Shown here: positions 11,557-20,089 of the stretch, piece by piece
Layout of the letters: each line of letters opens with the position of its first letter
Numbering within the stretch: position 1 is the stretch's first letter
NCBI GenBank assembly: GCA_001465015.1
Contig: LNEO01000123.1
Location: 62,001 to 126,000, forward strand
Direction of reading: 5' to 3'
DNA from: Deltaproteobacteria bacterium Ga0077539
GTDB taxonomy: Bacteria; Myxococcota_A; Polyangia; Polyangiales; Ga0077539
Length of the DNA: 64,000 bases
Position numbers and translations under genes: made by a program
Notes under the pieces: model-generated
Seen by the model: the letters and a program-made list of their open reading frames with translations, nothing else
Told to the model about the DNA's origin: nothing
Databases searched by the model: none

Positions 11557-12122
11557 GCGTCCGCCGTACGATCCTGCGCTTTGCGTCGATCGTGGCGCTC
11601 GGCGGCGCGCTCGGATTGTCGACGGTCCAATCTGGCTGCGGCACACCGGCATCGGACTCGGGACCGTCGCTCGACGAGGCCACGATGGCGCTCATTTCTG
11701 CGGCGAGAGCGCTGCACCACGAGGCAGACGTGCTCGAGTCGAGCGGTGACATCGCGGGCGCGCAGCGCGCCGTTCAACGCGTCCTGGGCTTGCGCGCGCC
11801 GAACGCGGTGCGCGAGAGCGAGGACATTCGCTCGGACGCCTTCGGTCGCGTGGCAGAGCTCGCGCTGCGATTGAACGATCCGCAGACCGCGCTCGATCGA
11901 GCGGACGAGGGGCTGCGCGAGGCGCGGCGCGACAACGTGCTGAAGGCGCGGCTCCTGCTCGTACGCGGGCGCGCTCTGCGGGGACTCGGCGATCAGGCGC
12001 AGTCGCGCGGCGACACGACTACCGCCGCGAGCCGCAGGCGCGAAGCGATCGACGCCCTCGAGCAGTCGATCCACATGAACGAGCGCGTGCTCGAAGCGGC
12101 GCTCGACGGAGGCGTTCGATGA
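11553..12122 (+). CDS. Lipoprotein with TPR-like helices
   Basis: 189 residues starting at an ATG that overlaps the previous stop (ATGA). The N-terminus ends in VQSGC, a lipobox giving Cys28. The mature part is helical with repeated Ala/Leu pairs (AQRAVQRVLGLRAPNA, PQTALDRADEGLREARRD, RREAIDALEQSI), reminiscent of degenerate tetratricopeptide repeats. It lies third in the sigma operon, so it is a candidate sensor or effector on the outer face of a membrane. Its stop again overlaps the next start. Confidence 0.78.
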   Translation: MSVRRTILRFASIVALGGALGLSTVQSGCGTPASDSGPSLDEATMALISAARALHHEADVLESSGDIAGAQRAVQRVLGLRAPNAVRESEDIRSDAFGRVAELALRLNDPQTALDRADEGLREARRDNVLKARLLLVRGRALRGLGDQAQSRGDTTTAASRRREAIDALEQSIHMNERVLEAALDGGVR

Positions 12123-12688
12123 AGTACACGCGTTCGACTGCACGAGCTTCGGTCGCGTTGGCGACGGTGATCGCCGTGCTCGGGGGCTGCTCGGTGTGCA
12201 CAGGCTGCGGCTCAGCGAGCTCCGAATCCGCTGCGCAGCGTTCGAGCACGTCGTCTGGCGGAGCGTCGACGAGCGTCGACGCGACGAGCGAAACCACGAC
12301 GAGGAGCGTCACTGGCACCGACAGCGCGCCATCCGTCTCATCGGGCACCGCGAGCGGAAGCCCGGCGAGACCGGAAACAACGACTCGCACCGACGCGACG
12401 ACCGCGGGCGGCGTGGCGCAGCCGATGCTCTCGCGCGACGATCAAATCGCGCAGTGGTCCGAGCGTCTCGCTGCGGCGGAGCTGCAATTCCAGGCATCTC
12501 CAGGCGTTTGCCGCGACGTGTGCCGGGCGACCCAATCGATCTGCGTCGCGTCGAGAGAGCTCTGCGCGCTCACCGGCGACCGTGCTGGCGCGCCTCCGAC
12601 TGATCCGCGCTGCGCCCGAGCGCGCTCCTCGTGCGATCGCGCGACGCGTCAGCGCGACGAGTCCTGTCAGTCTTGCCCCACGGAGTAG
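12119..12688 (+). CDS. Lipoprotein with C-terminal four-helix cysteine domain
   Basis: 189 residues. The signal ends at GGC (about residue 24), followed by a Ser/Thr/Gly-rich linker of ~90 residues. The C-terminal domain has paired cysteines at helical spacing (CRDVCRATQSICVASRELC, then RCARARSSCDRA, then SCQSC). This resembles a small Cys-rich helical domain I associate with myxobacterial lipoproteins, as remembered rather than searched. It is the last gene of the sigma operon and is coupled by an ATGA overlap. Function unknown; envelope location and regulation with the sigma factor are inferred. Confidence 0.78.
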   Translation: MKYTRSTARASVALATVIAVLGGCSVCTGCGSASSESAAQRSSTSSGGASTSVDATSETTTRSVTGTDSAPSVSSGTASGSPARPETTTRTDATTAGGVAQPMLSRDDQIAQWSERLAAAELQFQASPGVCRDVCRATQSICVASRELCALTGDRAGAPPTDPRCARARSSCDRATRQRDESCQSCPTE

Positions 12689-12729
12689 CCTGACAGCGCG
12701 GCGGCGTCCGGCGTGCTAGCGTTTACGCT

Positions 12730-13782
12730 GTGAAGCGACTGTTGGCGTTGTGGATCGGCGTGCTCGTTTCGTGGTGGTCGGCGATCGCCGCCGCGCAATC
12801 GACAGGAGGCGCTGGATCACCGTGGCTCGCGCCGAGACGGCCTGATGGGACCACGTACGCGCCTGCGGTTGAACCGACGGCGACGCGCGACGCGGGTGCC
12901 GCAGCGACCGACGCCGCGAGCCCAGCCGCGACACCCCCGCTGACGCAACCTCCGCCGGTGCCGTCGAACGAACAGCCGACGCCGTCGAACAGCGCTGCCA
13001 CGACAGCCTCCGCGCCAACGCCGAGCACCACGACGGGCCCAGCCACCGGAAGCGCAGCGCCAGCGCAACCGACGAGCGCGGTGACCGCGGCGCCCGTCCA
13101 GGGCGTGCCAGGGGCGGGAGTCAACGGAGCAGCGTCTGGCTCCACGACGCCCGCGCCGCGCCGAGTGTCGCTGGCGCGCGCGCGGATGCGGCTGCTCGAC
13201 GCGAGCTACGCTGGGTTGGCGTCGCGAAGCGGCGGGCAGCGGGTCTTGGACGGGATCGTGTCGATCGGCGCGGGCGGCGTGATCTTCGCGACTTCCTGGC
13301 TGATTCCACGCACGATGTCCGCGGGAGTAACGACAGACTTGCACCCGTGGTTGTGGGCTACTTCGGGGTACCTGGCTCTGCAAGGAATCGTGAACCTCGC
13401 CTGGGCTCCCGCGCGTGAACGCCTGTCTCGACAGTACAGCGAGATGCCAACGCAGACCGCCGCTCAGCGACGGGAGCGAATGCGCTTCGGCGAGCGCGCC
13501 CTCGACGAGATGGCCGCGGACGGACACCGTCGGCGGATCCTCGGCGGCATCGCCAACATCGCGGCGACGACGGGGCTGGTGCTCATTCCGTACGCGCCCG
13601 CGATCTTCAACGGGACGCCGCAGCAGCTCGGGCTCACCGACGCCGTGGTCATGGCGTACGGCGGCGTGTCCGTGCTCTTCAGCGTGATCCAGATGTTTTC
13701 GCAGAGCGAAGAAGAGCGGCTGCGCAACGCGTACTACCAGCAGGTCGAGCTCATCCGCGCAGAGCGCGCGCGCAACCCCTGA
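12730..13782 (+). CDS. Exported Pro/Thr-rich protein with C-terminal membrane segments
   Basis: 350 residues from a GTG start. A signal peptide (ALWIGVLVSWWSAIAAAQ) is followed by ~120 residues of Pro/Thr/Ala/Gly-rich linker with no cysteines. Then comes a domain with four hydrophobic segments (around GAGGVIFATSWLIP, LWATSGYLALQGIVNLAW, IAATTGLVLIPYAPA and VVMAYGGVSVLFSVIQ). It could be an inner-membrane protein with a long periplasmic N-terminal tail. It lies 41 bases after the sigma operon and may be read through from it. No family recognised. Confidence 0.75.
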   Translation: MKRLLALWIGVLVSWWSAIAAAQSTGGAGSPWLAPRRPDGTTYAPAVEPTATRDAGAAATDAASPAATPPLTQPPPVPSNEQPTPSNSAATTASAPTPSTTTGPATGSAAPAQPTSAVTAAPVQGVPGAGVNGAASGSTTPAPRRVSLARARMRLLDASYAGLASRSGGQRVLDGIVSIGAGGVIFATSWLIPRTMSAGVTTDLHPWLWATSGYLALQGIVNLAWAPARERLSRQYSEMPTQTAAQRRERMRFGERALDEMAADGHRRRILGGIANIAATTGLVLIPYAPAIFNGTPQQLGLTDAVVMAYGGVSVLFSVIQMFSQSEEERLRNAYYQQVELIRAERARNP

Positions 13783-13794
13783 TCGAAGCCAACG

Positions 13795-13810
13795 CGCCGC
13801 CTGCGCGGCG
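13795..13810. terminator. Possible bidirectional hairpin between convergent genes
   Basis: A 6-bp GC-only stem (CGCCGC/GCGGCG) with a 4-base loop sits in the 33-base gap between two converging genes. No T-run follows on either side, so factor-independent termination would be weak at best. Confidence 0.25.
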
Positions 13811-13815
13811 AGGCT

Positions 13816-15258
13816 CTAGCGCGCCATCGCCAGGTATCCGACGTCGATCGCCCCGCCCACGATCGCGCGGGCCGACGCGTCGCCGGACACAACGACCCTC
13901 GTGCCGGACATGCTCGGCACGGGAGACATGGCGTCGGTCGCGTCGAAGAGTTGAATTTGTGTGACGCCCTCGGGCAGCTCGACCATCGCGGTAAACGCGC
14001 CGCTGGCGTCAGCGGTCACGACGCGAGTGAAGCTCACCACATCGAGCCTCGAGCCCTGAACGCGCACGCGCATGCCCGCCCTCGCCGTCCCACGGACCGC
14101 GTACGTCGAGCTGCGCACGATCGGGGGAAGCATCGAGAAGTCGAAGCGCGGCCCGTCCAAGCGCATCGCGCCGGTCACGTTCGCGCCCGCAGCCGCCGCG
14201 TCGATTCGGACCCGCCCTCCCCCACCCGCGCCGCCCGTCGCGCCGCCAGCGGTGCCGCCAGCGCCGCCGCGGGCGTCGATTTCGAAGCGTCCTTCGATCG
14301 CTGCTCCGGCGAGAACAAACGAGCCGCCAGCGCCGCCGCCGCCCGCCCCCTGGCCGGCACTGCCGCCGAAGAGAAACCTAGCGCCCTCGAGGTTCACACC
14401 GCCGAAGCCCGCGAGCACCATGGCGCCGCCGCCGTTGCCGCCAGCACCGCCACCGCCAGCGCCACCGCCGCTGCCGCCGCCGAACACAAGGCGAGTGTTG
14501 ATTCCGCCGCCAGAGCCTCCCGCGGCGCCACCAGCGCCGGTTCCCGCGGCGCCCGCGGTGCCGTTGCCGCCGCCGCCGCCCGCGACCATCGAGCCGACGC
14601 CTGGAGTCGGGCCCTGGCCGTCGCCCATGGGAGGCGTTCCGCCGCCGGAGCCGCCGGCGCCGGGGCGGGTCGCCGAGCCGCTGAAGTCGAACGTGCCCTG
14701 CACGCGAATGTCCCCGAGCACCGCGAAGCGCACGGGTTGATCGAGGTTGTTCGCGCGCAGCATCACGCCAGCGGGGACGGTCATCGACGAGTAGACCGCT
14801 TGATTTGTGAGCACCATCGAGCCCATCGTCGCGCCATCAGCGGTGTCCGCTGGAAGCACGTTGAGCTGCGCGGAGTAGTCGAACTCCGTGCCCGAAATGC
14901 GGATGGTGACCGGCATCGCCGACGACGGCTCGGAGATTCCGGCGCCTCGGTTGGCGATGGTGTCTTCGATGCGCGCGACGAAAATGCACTGAATTCTCGT
15001 GCATTCAGTGCTCTCGATGACGACGCCGCTCGCCGCATCGGTCGTCGGACGCCCCATGGTGAGGTCGTCGTTGCCGAGCGCGGGGCCCAGCGTCGCGACG
15101 AAGCGTCGCGTGCCCTCGAAGGCGATGGCTGGCGACATCGAGATCGGGTTCACCCGACCGCTGAGCCGCGGAATATCGAGGCCAGCATCACCGTGTTGAT
15201 TGGGAGGCGAGCACGCGGCGAGCGCGAGCAAAGAGAGAGCAAAGGTCGATCGCGCCAT
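13816..15258 (-). CDS. Glycine-rich surface lipoprotein
   Basis: 480 residues. The signal ends LLALAAC (Cys16). The central ~170 residues are a low-complexity Gly/Ala-rich region made of irregular GGAGGxG strings, similar to the Gly-rich regions of myxobacterial surface proteins. It is flanked by beta-rich regions, of which the C-terminal one (RGTARAGMRVRVQGSRLDVV...TADASGAFTAMVELPEG) looks like an Ig-like or carboxypeptidase-regulatory-like fold. It is last in a minus-strand operon, 26 bases after the preceding lipoprotein. The likely role is surface or matrix; no enzymatic motif. Confidence 0.78.
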   Translation of the reverse strand: MARSTFALSLLALAACSPPNQHGDAGLDIPRLSGRVNPISMSPAIAFEGTRRFVATLGPALGNDDLTMGRPTTDAASGVVIESTECTRIQCIFVARIEDTIANRGAGISEPSSAMPVTIRISGTEFDYSAQLNVLPADTADGATMGSMVLTNQAVYSSMTVPAGVMLRANNLDQPVRFAVLGDIRVQGTFDFSGSATRPGAGGSGGGTPPMGDGQGPTPGVGSMVAGGGGGNGTAGAAGTGAGGAAGGSGGGINTRLVFGGGSGGGAGGGGAGGNGGGAMVLAGFGGVNLEGARFLFGGSAGQGAGGGGAGGSFVLAGAAIEGRFEIDARGGAGGTAGGATGGAGGGGRVRIDAAAAGANVTGAMRLDGPRFDFSMLPPIVRSSTYAVRGTARAGMRVRVQGSRLDVVSFTRVVTADASGAFTAMVELPEGVTQIQLFDATDAMSPVPSMSGTRVVVSGDASARAIVGGAIDVGYLAMAR

Positions 15259-15284
15259 GGTGCGAGCTCAGTTCTCGGGATCGA

Positions 15285-16643
15285 TCAACGACCGCGACGC
15301 GCGGGGCGCGCAGGCCGAGCGCGGCCGCCGCGCCGTGGCAGCGCTGAGTCCGGGATGAACGAGACCGAGAGGCCTTCGTTGTTGGTGACGCCCTGAACCG
15401 CAGTGTAGCCGTCGATGCGCAGGCAGCCGTTGACCGTCGGAGGTTGTTGCGCGGCCGCGTTGAAGTTGGCCGGGACAGCGCCCTCGGGAATCGTGATCTC
15501 TGCGCCGCCGAGGCCGCCGCAGTTGCCGACGACGTACGAAAACTGCGTCCCGAGCGGGTGCGTGGGGACGCCGCTCAACGCCGCGCCGGGGGCAGGAGCG
15601 CCGCCTGCAGCGGGCGTCGCGGCGGGCGTTGCGGCGGGGGTTGTTCCTGCGGCAGGTGTGGTGCCAGCGGCGGGCGCGGTGTCGTCGACCACGTCGCCGC
15701 CGATCGCCGCGGCGGAGCTGTCGTCCGCGACGTCCCCTGCGATCTCGGGGTCCTCGCCGCGAAGCGCGTCGGGCGTCTCGCGAGCGTTGGGAAACGCCAT
15801 CGCGACGATCCCCTTGAGGTTGTCGAGCACCCAACGGTTGGCCGTGTCGCGCGTCGCGGGTTGATCCGCGAGCACCGCGGTCATCGTCTCGCGCTCGTAC
15901 CAAACCGTCAGGCCCTGATTCGGCTGACCCTGGTTCGGAAACGTGAACGTATACCCATTGAGTCGACGCTCTTGAAACGTCAGCGCGTAGGAGAAAACGA
16001 GCCTCCTCGGGAGCGCCGCGCGGTTGGGAACCGGCACGTAGAAGTCGAGCTGGTAGTTCTTCGCGCAGCGACCTCCGCGGCAGATGGGCGCGGGCGTCGT
16101 CGTTTGAAAGTTGTTCGCGAACTCGGTGTTCGCGCGGGCGATCTCGGGGAGCGTGTTGCCCCAGCCGGTGATGCCCGCGGTCGCGCGCAGCCAGTACACG
16201 ATGGTCTCTCGCGCGAACACGCGCTGGCGCTCGTTCTGCGCGGCGAGCTCGGCTGCGCGACGCTCGCGCTCTGCGCGATCTCGCGCTTCGCGATCGGCGC
16301 GGATGCGCTGCCGCTCGGCCTCGTACACCTGCAAACGAGCGCGCGCTTCACCAACGTGAGCGCCCTGCGGATACGCGTCGATGTACGCCGTCAACCCGTC
16401 GAGCGTGCTGCGGCGCTCTTCCCAGAACTGCTCTTCTGCCGCGGACACTTCGGCGCCGATCGCGCTGATGAAGCGACCCTGCGGAAAGCGCGTGACGTAC
16501 TCGCTTCCGAGCCGCGTGCGCCGCGCGGCGTCGCGCTCGTAGCGGATCGAACGAAACAGATTGAGCTCGTCGACGCTGGCAAAAGACGCGCAGCTCGACA
16601 GCGTGAACATAGACAACATCAGCAGAGAGCTTGTGCGGGTCAT
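15285..16643 (-). CDS. Lipoprotein with coiled-coil segment, unknown function
   Basis: 452 residues. The start at 16643 gives MTRTSSLLMLSMFTLSSC with a clear lipobox. Residues ~25-115 look like degenerate TPR/YbgF-type repeats (YVTRFPQGRFIS, YIDAYPQGAHVGEARARL). A charged Arg/Glu coiled coil follows, then a ~170-residue beta-rich domain. The tail after ~350 is a low-complexity Ala/Pro/Thr linker (TPAAGTTPAA repeats), and a small domain with two cysteines closes the protein (VGNCGGLGG, NGCLRIDGY). It is third in the envelope operon. Function unknown. Confidence 0.78.
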   Translation of the reverse strand: MTRTSSLLMLSMFTLSSCASFASVDELNLFRSIRYERDAARRTRLGSEYVTRFPQGRFISAIGAEVSAAEEQFWEERRSTLDGLTAYIDAYPQGAHVGEARARLQVYEAERQRIRADREARDRAERERRAAELAAQNERQRVFARETIVYWLRATAGITGWGNTLPEIARANTEFANNFQTTTPAPICRGGRCAKNYQLDFYVPVPNRAALPRRLVFSYALTFQERRLNGYTFTFPNQGQPNQGLTVWYERETMTAVLADQPATRDTANRWVLDNLKGIVAMAFPNARETPDALRGEDPEIAGDVADDSSAAAIGGDVVDDTAPAAGTTPAAGTTPAATPAATPAAGGAPAPGAALSGVPTHPLGTQFSYVVGNCGGLGGAEITIPEGAVPANFNAAAQQPPTVNGCLRIDGYTAVQGVTNNEGLSVSFIPDSALPRRGGRARPARPARRGR

Positions 16644-16698
16644 TACGACATTCCTCGCGTAGCAGTTGCTCGATGAGAGACTCGGTGAGGTCCGACGA

Positions 16699-17322
16699 TC
16701 AACGGCGGCAGACGTTGTTGCTCGCGCACTCGCTCGGCGCGGCGCGGAGGGCGGTGAGGATTCCACCAGGGTCGTTGGGGTCGATCGAGCACGAGCGCTG
16801 GAGCACTGCGTCGTTGCAGACCTGGATGTCCCACTCGTACACAAACGCTCGGCTGCCGTCGTTGTTGTAGGCAAAGGAGCCGTTGTAGCTCGTGCACGAC
16901 TTGGGGCAGAACGCAGTGCCGAAGTACTCGACGCTGAGGTTGTTGGTCCCGTGAACGCACTGGTAGAACGCACGCGCAGTCGCGTTCTCATTGGTGCCGC
17001 AGCCGTCGACGGCGGGGTTCATCGCGGCACACAAGTGACCGCACTCGAGCAGTCGCTGGCAGAAGCCCGCGCACAGCCCACGCTGAAAATAGACCTCTTC
17101 GAGCGTCCCCGTGGTGTTGCCCGGGTGTCGCGAGATCTCGGTCGACGCGAGGTTGCCGCCGCAGCCGCCGATGTTGCCGGGCGTGGGCGCCGAGAGAAAG
17201 GGCGTCAAGAGCGCGATGGAGGCGACGCCGCGAAGGACACGGCGGCGAGAAGGAGTGCGGTTGGTACGGTTCGTACGGTTTGTCCTGTGATTCACAGTCG
17301 ATTCTCCACTCGCGACGGTCAT
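16699..17322 (-). CDS. Exported cysteine-rich protein with Tat-like signal
   Basis: 207 residues. The start at 17322 overlaps the stop of the upstream gene as ATGA. The N-terminus holds three NRT tripeptides in tandem, followed by SRRRVLRGVASIALLTPFLSA. That is a twin-arginine-like motif plus hydrophobic core, so Tat export is plausible. The mature part has many cysteines (GLCAGFCQRLLECGHLC, DGCGT, QCVHG, FCPKSCTSY, VCNDA, RSCS, ECASNNVC), suggesting several disulfides or a cofactor-binding fold. A GTG at 17295 is an alternative start that would skip the overlap. Family not recognised. Confidence 0.72.
   Translation of the reverse strand: MTVASGESTVNHRTNRTNRTNRTPSRRRVLRGVASIALLTPFLSAPTPGNIGGCGGNLASTEISRHPGNTTGTLEEVYFQRGLCAGFCQRLLECGHLCAAMNPAVDGCGTNENATARAFYQCVHGTNNLSVEYFGTAFCPKSCTSYNGSFAYNNDGSRAFVYEWDIQVCNDAVLQRSCSIDPNDPGGILTALRAAPSECASNNVCRR
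17255..17281. repeat. 9-bp tandem repeat encoding NRT
   Basis: Three copies of a 9-base unit (plus-strand form GTACGGTTY) in the leader of the cysteine-rich exported protein. They translate on the minus strand to NRT-NRT-NRT, preceded by a related HRT. In-frame copy changes would lengthen the n-region of the signal without breaking the gene. Confidence 0.7.
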
Positions 17323-18035
17323 GGTAGCAGCTCGTAGTCGAACAGCGCGCCGATGCCGACGCCGAGCAGCGGCGCGGTCGTTCCCGAGTCGCCGAAATAG
17401 AAGCCCGTGTTGACCTCGGCGGTGAGCGCGAAGCCTCCGGTCAAGAAGTACGCGAACGTCCCGCCTGCCTCGAATCCGAGCGCGACGGCGGTGCCGGTGC
17501 CATACGCCAGCCGCGCCGGAACCATATTGCTCTCGCGGCACGGCTCGATCGGGCGAGTCGGGCGGTTGTACACACACAGGTCGTTGGCAAAGACGTTGGT
17601 CTTCACGAACGCGACCGAGAAGTCGACGCGGCCCAAGATCGCCCATCGCGGCGAGGGCCTGAACATCAGCGCCCATCCCGGCTGGATCGTGCCCTGAAGG
17701 CCCGAGTGGCCGAGGTCCAGGCCGAGCTGACCTCCGAGCGTGGGGCCCATTCGCAGCTTGCCGACGTTGAGAAAGAGAAACCCTGCTTGACCGTGGATCC
17801 ACCAGGGCGCGAGCGCCCCGGCCGAGAAGGGATCGTACAGGCGAAAGGCCGCGCCACCCTGGAGCCGAGCGATCACGTGCCGCTCGTTGGGGTACGCCCG
17901 CCACTCGCCCGCGGTGGCAGAAGCGCTCTGCGCCCCTCCGCTACCTTCGCCTTCACCGCTCGGCGTCTGCGCAAATGCGCTCGACGACGCGAGCAGCGCC
18001 GTTAGAAAACCAATCCACTTTCGGTGCCCGGTCAC
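17319..18035 (-). CDS. Outer-membrane beta-barrel-like protein
   Basis: 238 residues from a GTG start, with a signal peptide (GFLTALLASSSAFAQ). The mature part alternates hydrophobic and polar residues in amphipathic strands ending in aromatics (HVIARLQGGAAFRLYDPF, WIHGQAGFLFLNVGKLRMG, WAILGRVDFSVAFV, FALTAEVNTGFYFG, LGVGIGALFDYELLP). It is ~220 residues long, which fits an 8-10-stranded outer-membrane barrel. It is first in the minus-strand envelope operon and starts only 25 bases from the divergent AgmX-tail lipoprotein gene. Specific function unknown. Confidence 0.75.
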   Translation of the reverse strand: MTGHRKWIGFLTALLASSSAFAQTPSGEGEGSGGAQSASATAGEWRAYPNERHVIARLQGGAAFRLYDPFSAGALAPWWIHGQAGFLFLNVGKLRMGPTLGGQLGLDLGHSGLQGTIQPGWALMFRPSPRWAILGRVDFSVAFVKTNVFANDLCVYNRPTRPIEPCRESNMVPARLAYGTGTAVALGFEAGGTFAYFLTGGFALTAEVNTGFYFGDSGTTAPLLGVGIGALFDYELLP

Positions 18036-18060
18036 AGTGGGCGCATGCTACACAGCCGGC

Positions 18061-18777
18061 GTGCAGGGTCAACGAACGCGTTCGACCGCTCGCGAAGCCG
18101 GCGTTTCATGCGCTCGAATCGCGCTCGCCCTGGCACTGTCGCTGCCGATCGACCTTGGCTGCTCGTCCAGGTCGCGGCCGGCCGACGCGGGCGTGGGGAT
18201 CGCCCAGCCTCCGCAGGACAGCGGGATCGCGCGGGGTCGCAGGCGTCGGCGCCGCACCCGCGTGCGGACCGCGAGCGCGCAGAGCCCGATCGTCGCGCAA
18301 AACAGCGGGCCGGTTTTGACGCAGCGGCCGGTGCAGCCCTCGACGCAGGCGACGAGCACCGGTCCGATCGAGGACGACGAGCCCGATCCGCCGCGCCCGC
18401 GGATCACAGAGACCGGGCCGATGCTCACGGAAAACCTCGGTCCCCCTCCGTCGCAGACCATCGACCTCACGACGACGGGCGGCGACGGCCCGATCGGTCT
18501 CGACGAGAGCGCCGTCAGCCGCGCCCTCAACCCGCTGCTGGGTCGCCTGGGAAACTGCGCGGCCGCGACCACCGACGATGATGGCCGCGGACCGCACGGA
18601 CGCGTCGGCATTCGCATGCGTGTCGGCAACAACGGCCGACCGATGGCGGCCCGAGTTTCGGGCGGCGGAGGATCATCGGAGTTCGTCACGTGCGTTCGCC
18701 GCGTGGTGGCGAGCGCGCGATTCACCACGTTTCGCGGCCCCGAGCAGATCATCGGTTGGGGCTTCGACGTAGACTGA
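18061..18777 (+). CDS. Lipoprotein with AgmX/PglI-type C-terminal domain
   Basis: 238 residues. A GTG start gives a signal ending LPIDLGC, then a basic Arg run (RGRRRRRRTRVR) and a Pro-rich linker. The C-terminal ~85 residues match the TonB-like tail found on many myxobacterial proteins such as the gliding protein AgmX: SAVSRALNPLLGRLGNC, a GRVGIRMRVGNNGRPM strand, VTCVRRVVASARFTTFRG. The paired Cys (NC...TC) is typical. Envelope bridging or protein-protein contact is likely. A GTG at 18037 is possible but would overlap the divergent gene region. Confidence 0.8.
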   Translation: MQGQRTRSTAREAGVSCARIALALALSLPIDLGCSSRSRPADAGVGIAQPPQDSGIARGRRRRRRTRVRTASAQSPIVAQNSGPVLTQRPVQPSTQATSTGPIEDDEPDPPRPRITETGPMLTENLGPPPSQTIDLTTTGGDGPIGLDESAVSRALNPLLGRLGNCAAATTDDDGRGPHGRVGIRMRVGNNGRPMAARVSGGGGSSEFVTCVRRVVASARFTTFRGPEQIIGWGFDVD

Positions 18778-18830
18778 ACGCTCGGCCCGAACACGGCGAG
18801 CGAAGCTATGGTAAGGCCAGAGGCTCAGCG

Positions 18831-19538
18831 ATGAAGTCACGGTACGCGGCGCTCTTGCTGCTCTCGGTGGGTCCAGCGATCGCGTTTCGCACGAGCGGCG
18901 CGACGCTGTGGATGATCTACGGCGCCGTCGTGGCGATCGCCGCGGCGATCGCGGCATGGGAGCTCCACCAGGATGGGATCCTTCGCGACGTGTTTCGTCG
19001 CGAGGGGTTCGACTTGATGATCGGCCTCGCGGTGGCCGCCACGCTCTACGCGTCGGTGTTCGTCGCGTGGAAGTATTGGATTGCCCCTGCCTCGGTGGCG
19101 GGAGGGGTGCTCAGCCGTTGCAGGGTCGACGGTCCGATGTTGCCTCGACTCGATGTGCACGGGCTCGACCGCGTCGCCGAGTGGCTGCGTGGACAGGTCT
19201 GCAAGGGCTACGGCTCGTCCCTCGGCATCGACCTTCGCGTTCGGGGCCCGGTGATTTTCGTCGTGGCGGCGTTGGAAGAGATCGCGTGGCGTGGCGGGGT
19301 TCAGCAGCTCCTGTCCGAGAAGCTCGGCTCGACGCGGGGTTGGCTCGCCGCGAGCCTGTTGTTCGCGCTGGTGCACGCGTTTACGCCGACGCCCGCGTTG
19401 GCGCTGCTCGCGCTGCCGTGCGGCCTGGCGTGGGGCGCGCTCTATCGCTTCCGCGGACGACTCTTGACGGGAGTCTTTTCGCACGCGGTGTTCAGCATGT
19501 ACCTGTTCTCGACGATGCCGCTGGTGCGCTTCAGCTGA
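18831..19538 (+). CDS. CPBP-family intramembrane metalloprotease
   Basis: 235 residues with about six membrane segments. The diagnostic motifs are present: EExxxR as E149 E150 IAW R154, FxxxH as F178-H182 (FALVH), and a third-motif histidine H218 in FSHAVFS, where the usual HxxxN asparagine is serine. CPBP/Abi proteases cut membrane substrates (CAAX-type processing, bacteriocin immunity, signalling). No partner is visible; the gene stands alone between an AgmX-type lipoprotein and a convergent lipoprotein. The motif-3 change may alter but need not abolish activity. Confidence 0.88.
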   Translation: MKSRYAALLLLSVGPAIAFRTSGATLWMIYGAVVAIAAAIAAWELHQDGILRDVFRREGFDLMIGLAVAATLYASVFVAWKYWIAPASVAGGVLSRCRVDGPMLPRLDVHGLDRVAEWLRGQVCKGYGSSLGIDLRVRGPVIFVVAALEEIAWRGGVQQLLSEKLGSTRGWLAASLLFALVHAFTPTPALALLALPCGLAWGALYRFRGRLLTGVFSHAVFSMYLFSTMPLVRFS

Positions 19539-19564
19539 AGGCACACCAATTCAAGAACGCCGCG

Positions 19565-20089
19565 CTACAGGCCGACGTTGAACGCCAGGCGCTGGCGAAT
19601 GCACACCGACGCGCACACCGAGAACCGCAAGCGGCCGCGGACGCTCGCCGCAGCGCCGCTCACTTGAACGGGCACGACGAATTTGATCTTGTCCTGCGTC
19701 GACTCGGTGGCGTCGGTGCGGGCGAGCTCGGCGCGCACCGTCGCGTTGCTGCCTTCGAGCTGCAGCTGCACATCATCGAGCTCGTTGATGTGAAAGCCGT
19801 CCTTGGCGTCGAGCTCGACTTCGATCGTCGACGCGCCAGGAACAGCGGCCGGCGCCGCGATCACCGCAGTCAGGTCGCAGTGCTCTCCAGGGACCTGCGC
19901 TCGGGGGCCACTGGCGACTTGAGCGACACCCGTGTCCGCTGTTGCCTGCGCGACGCCCGAGTCGGCCGTCTGCGGAGCCGGGTCGCGGCCGTTGTTCGCG
20001 CCGGCTTCGGGCGGGTTCTTCTTGCATGCGGCGACGGACAACACCGCTGCCAGCACGAGCAAACGGCCGTGGATAGCGCGAACAGACAT
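19565..20089 (-). CDS. Lipoprotein with DsbD-N-like C-terminal domain
   Basis: 174 residues. The start at 20089 gives a signal with lipobox VAAC (Cys21), then a Thr/Asp/Ala-rich linker. The last ~110 residues run GFHINELDD...VRGRLRFSVCASVC. This is the pattern of the N-terminal sensor/interaction domain of thiol:disulfide interchange protein DsbD (GYHxN... then a beta strand with CxxxC). A periplasmic redox-relay or assembly role is therefore possible, but the DsbD transmembrane part is absent. Assignment is by eye and tentative. Confidence 0.7.
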   Translation of the reverse strand: MSVRAIHGRLLVLAAVLSVAACKKNPPEAGANNGRDPAPQTADSGVAQATADTGVAQVASGPRAQVPGEHCDLTAVIAAPAAVPGASTIEVELDAKDGFHINELDDVQLQLEGSNATVRAELARTDATESTQDKIKFVVPVQVSGAAASVRGRLRFSVCASVCIRQRLAFNVGL

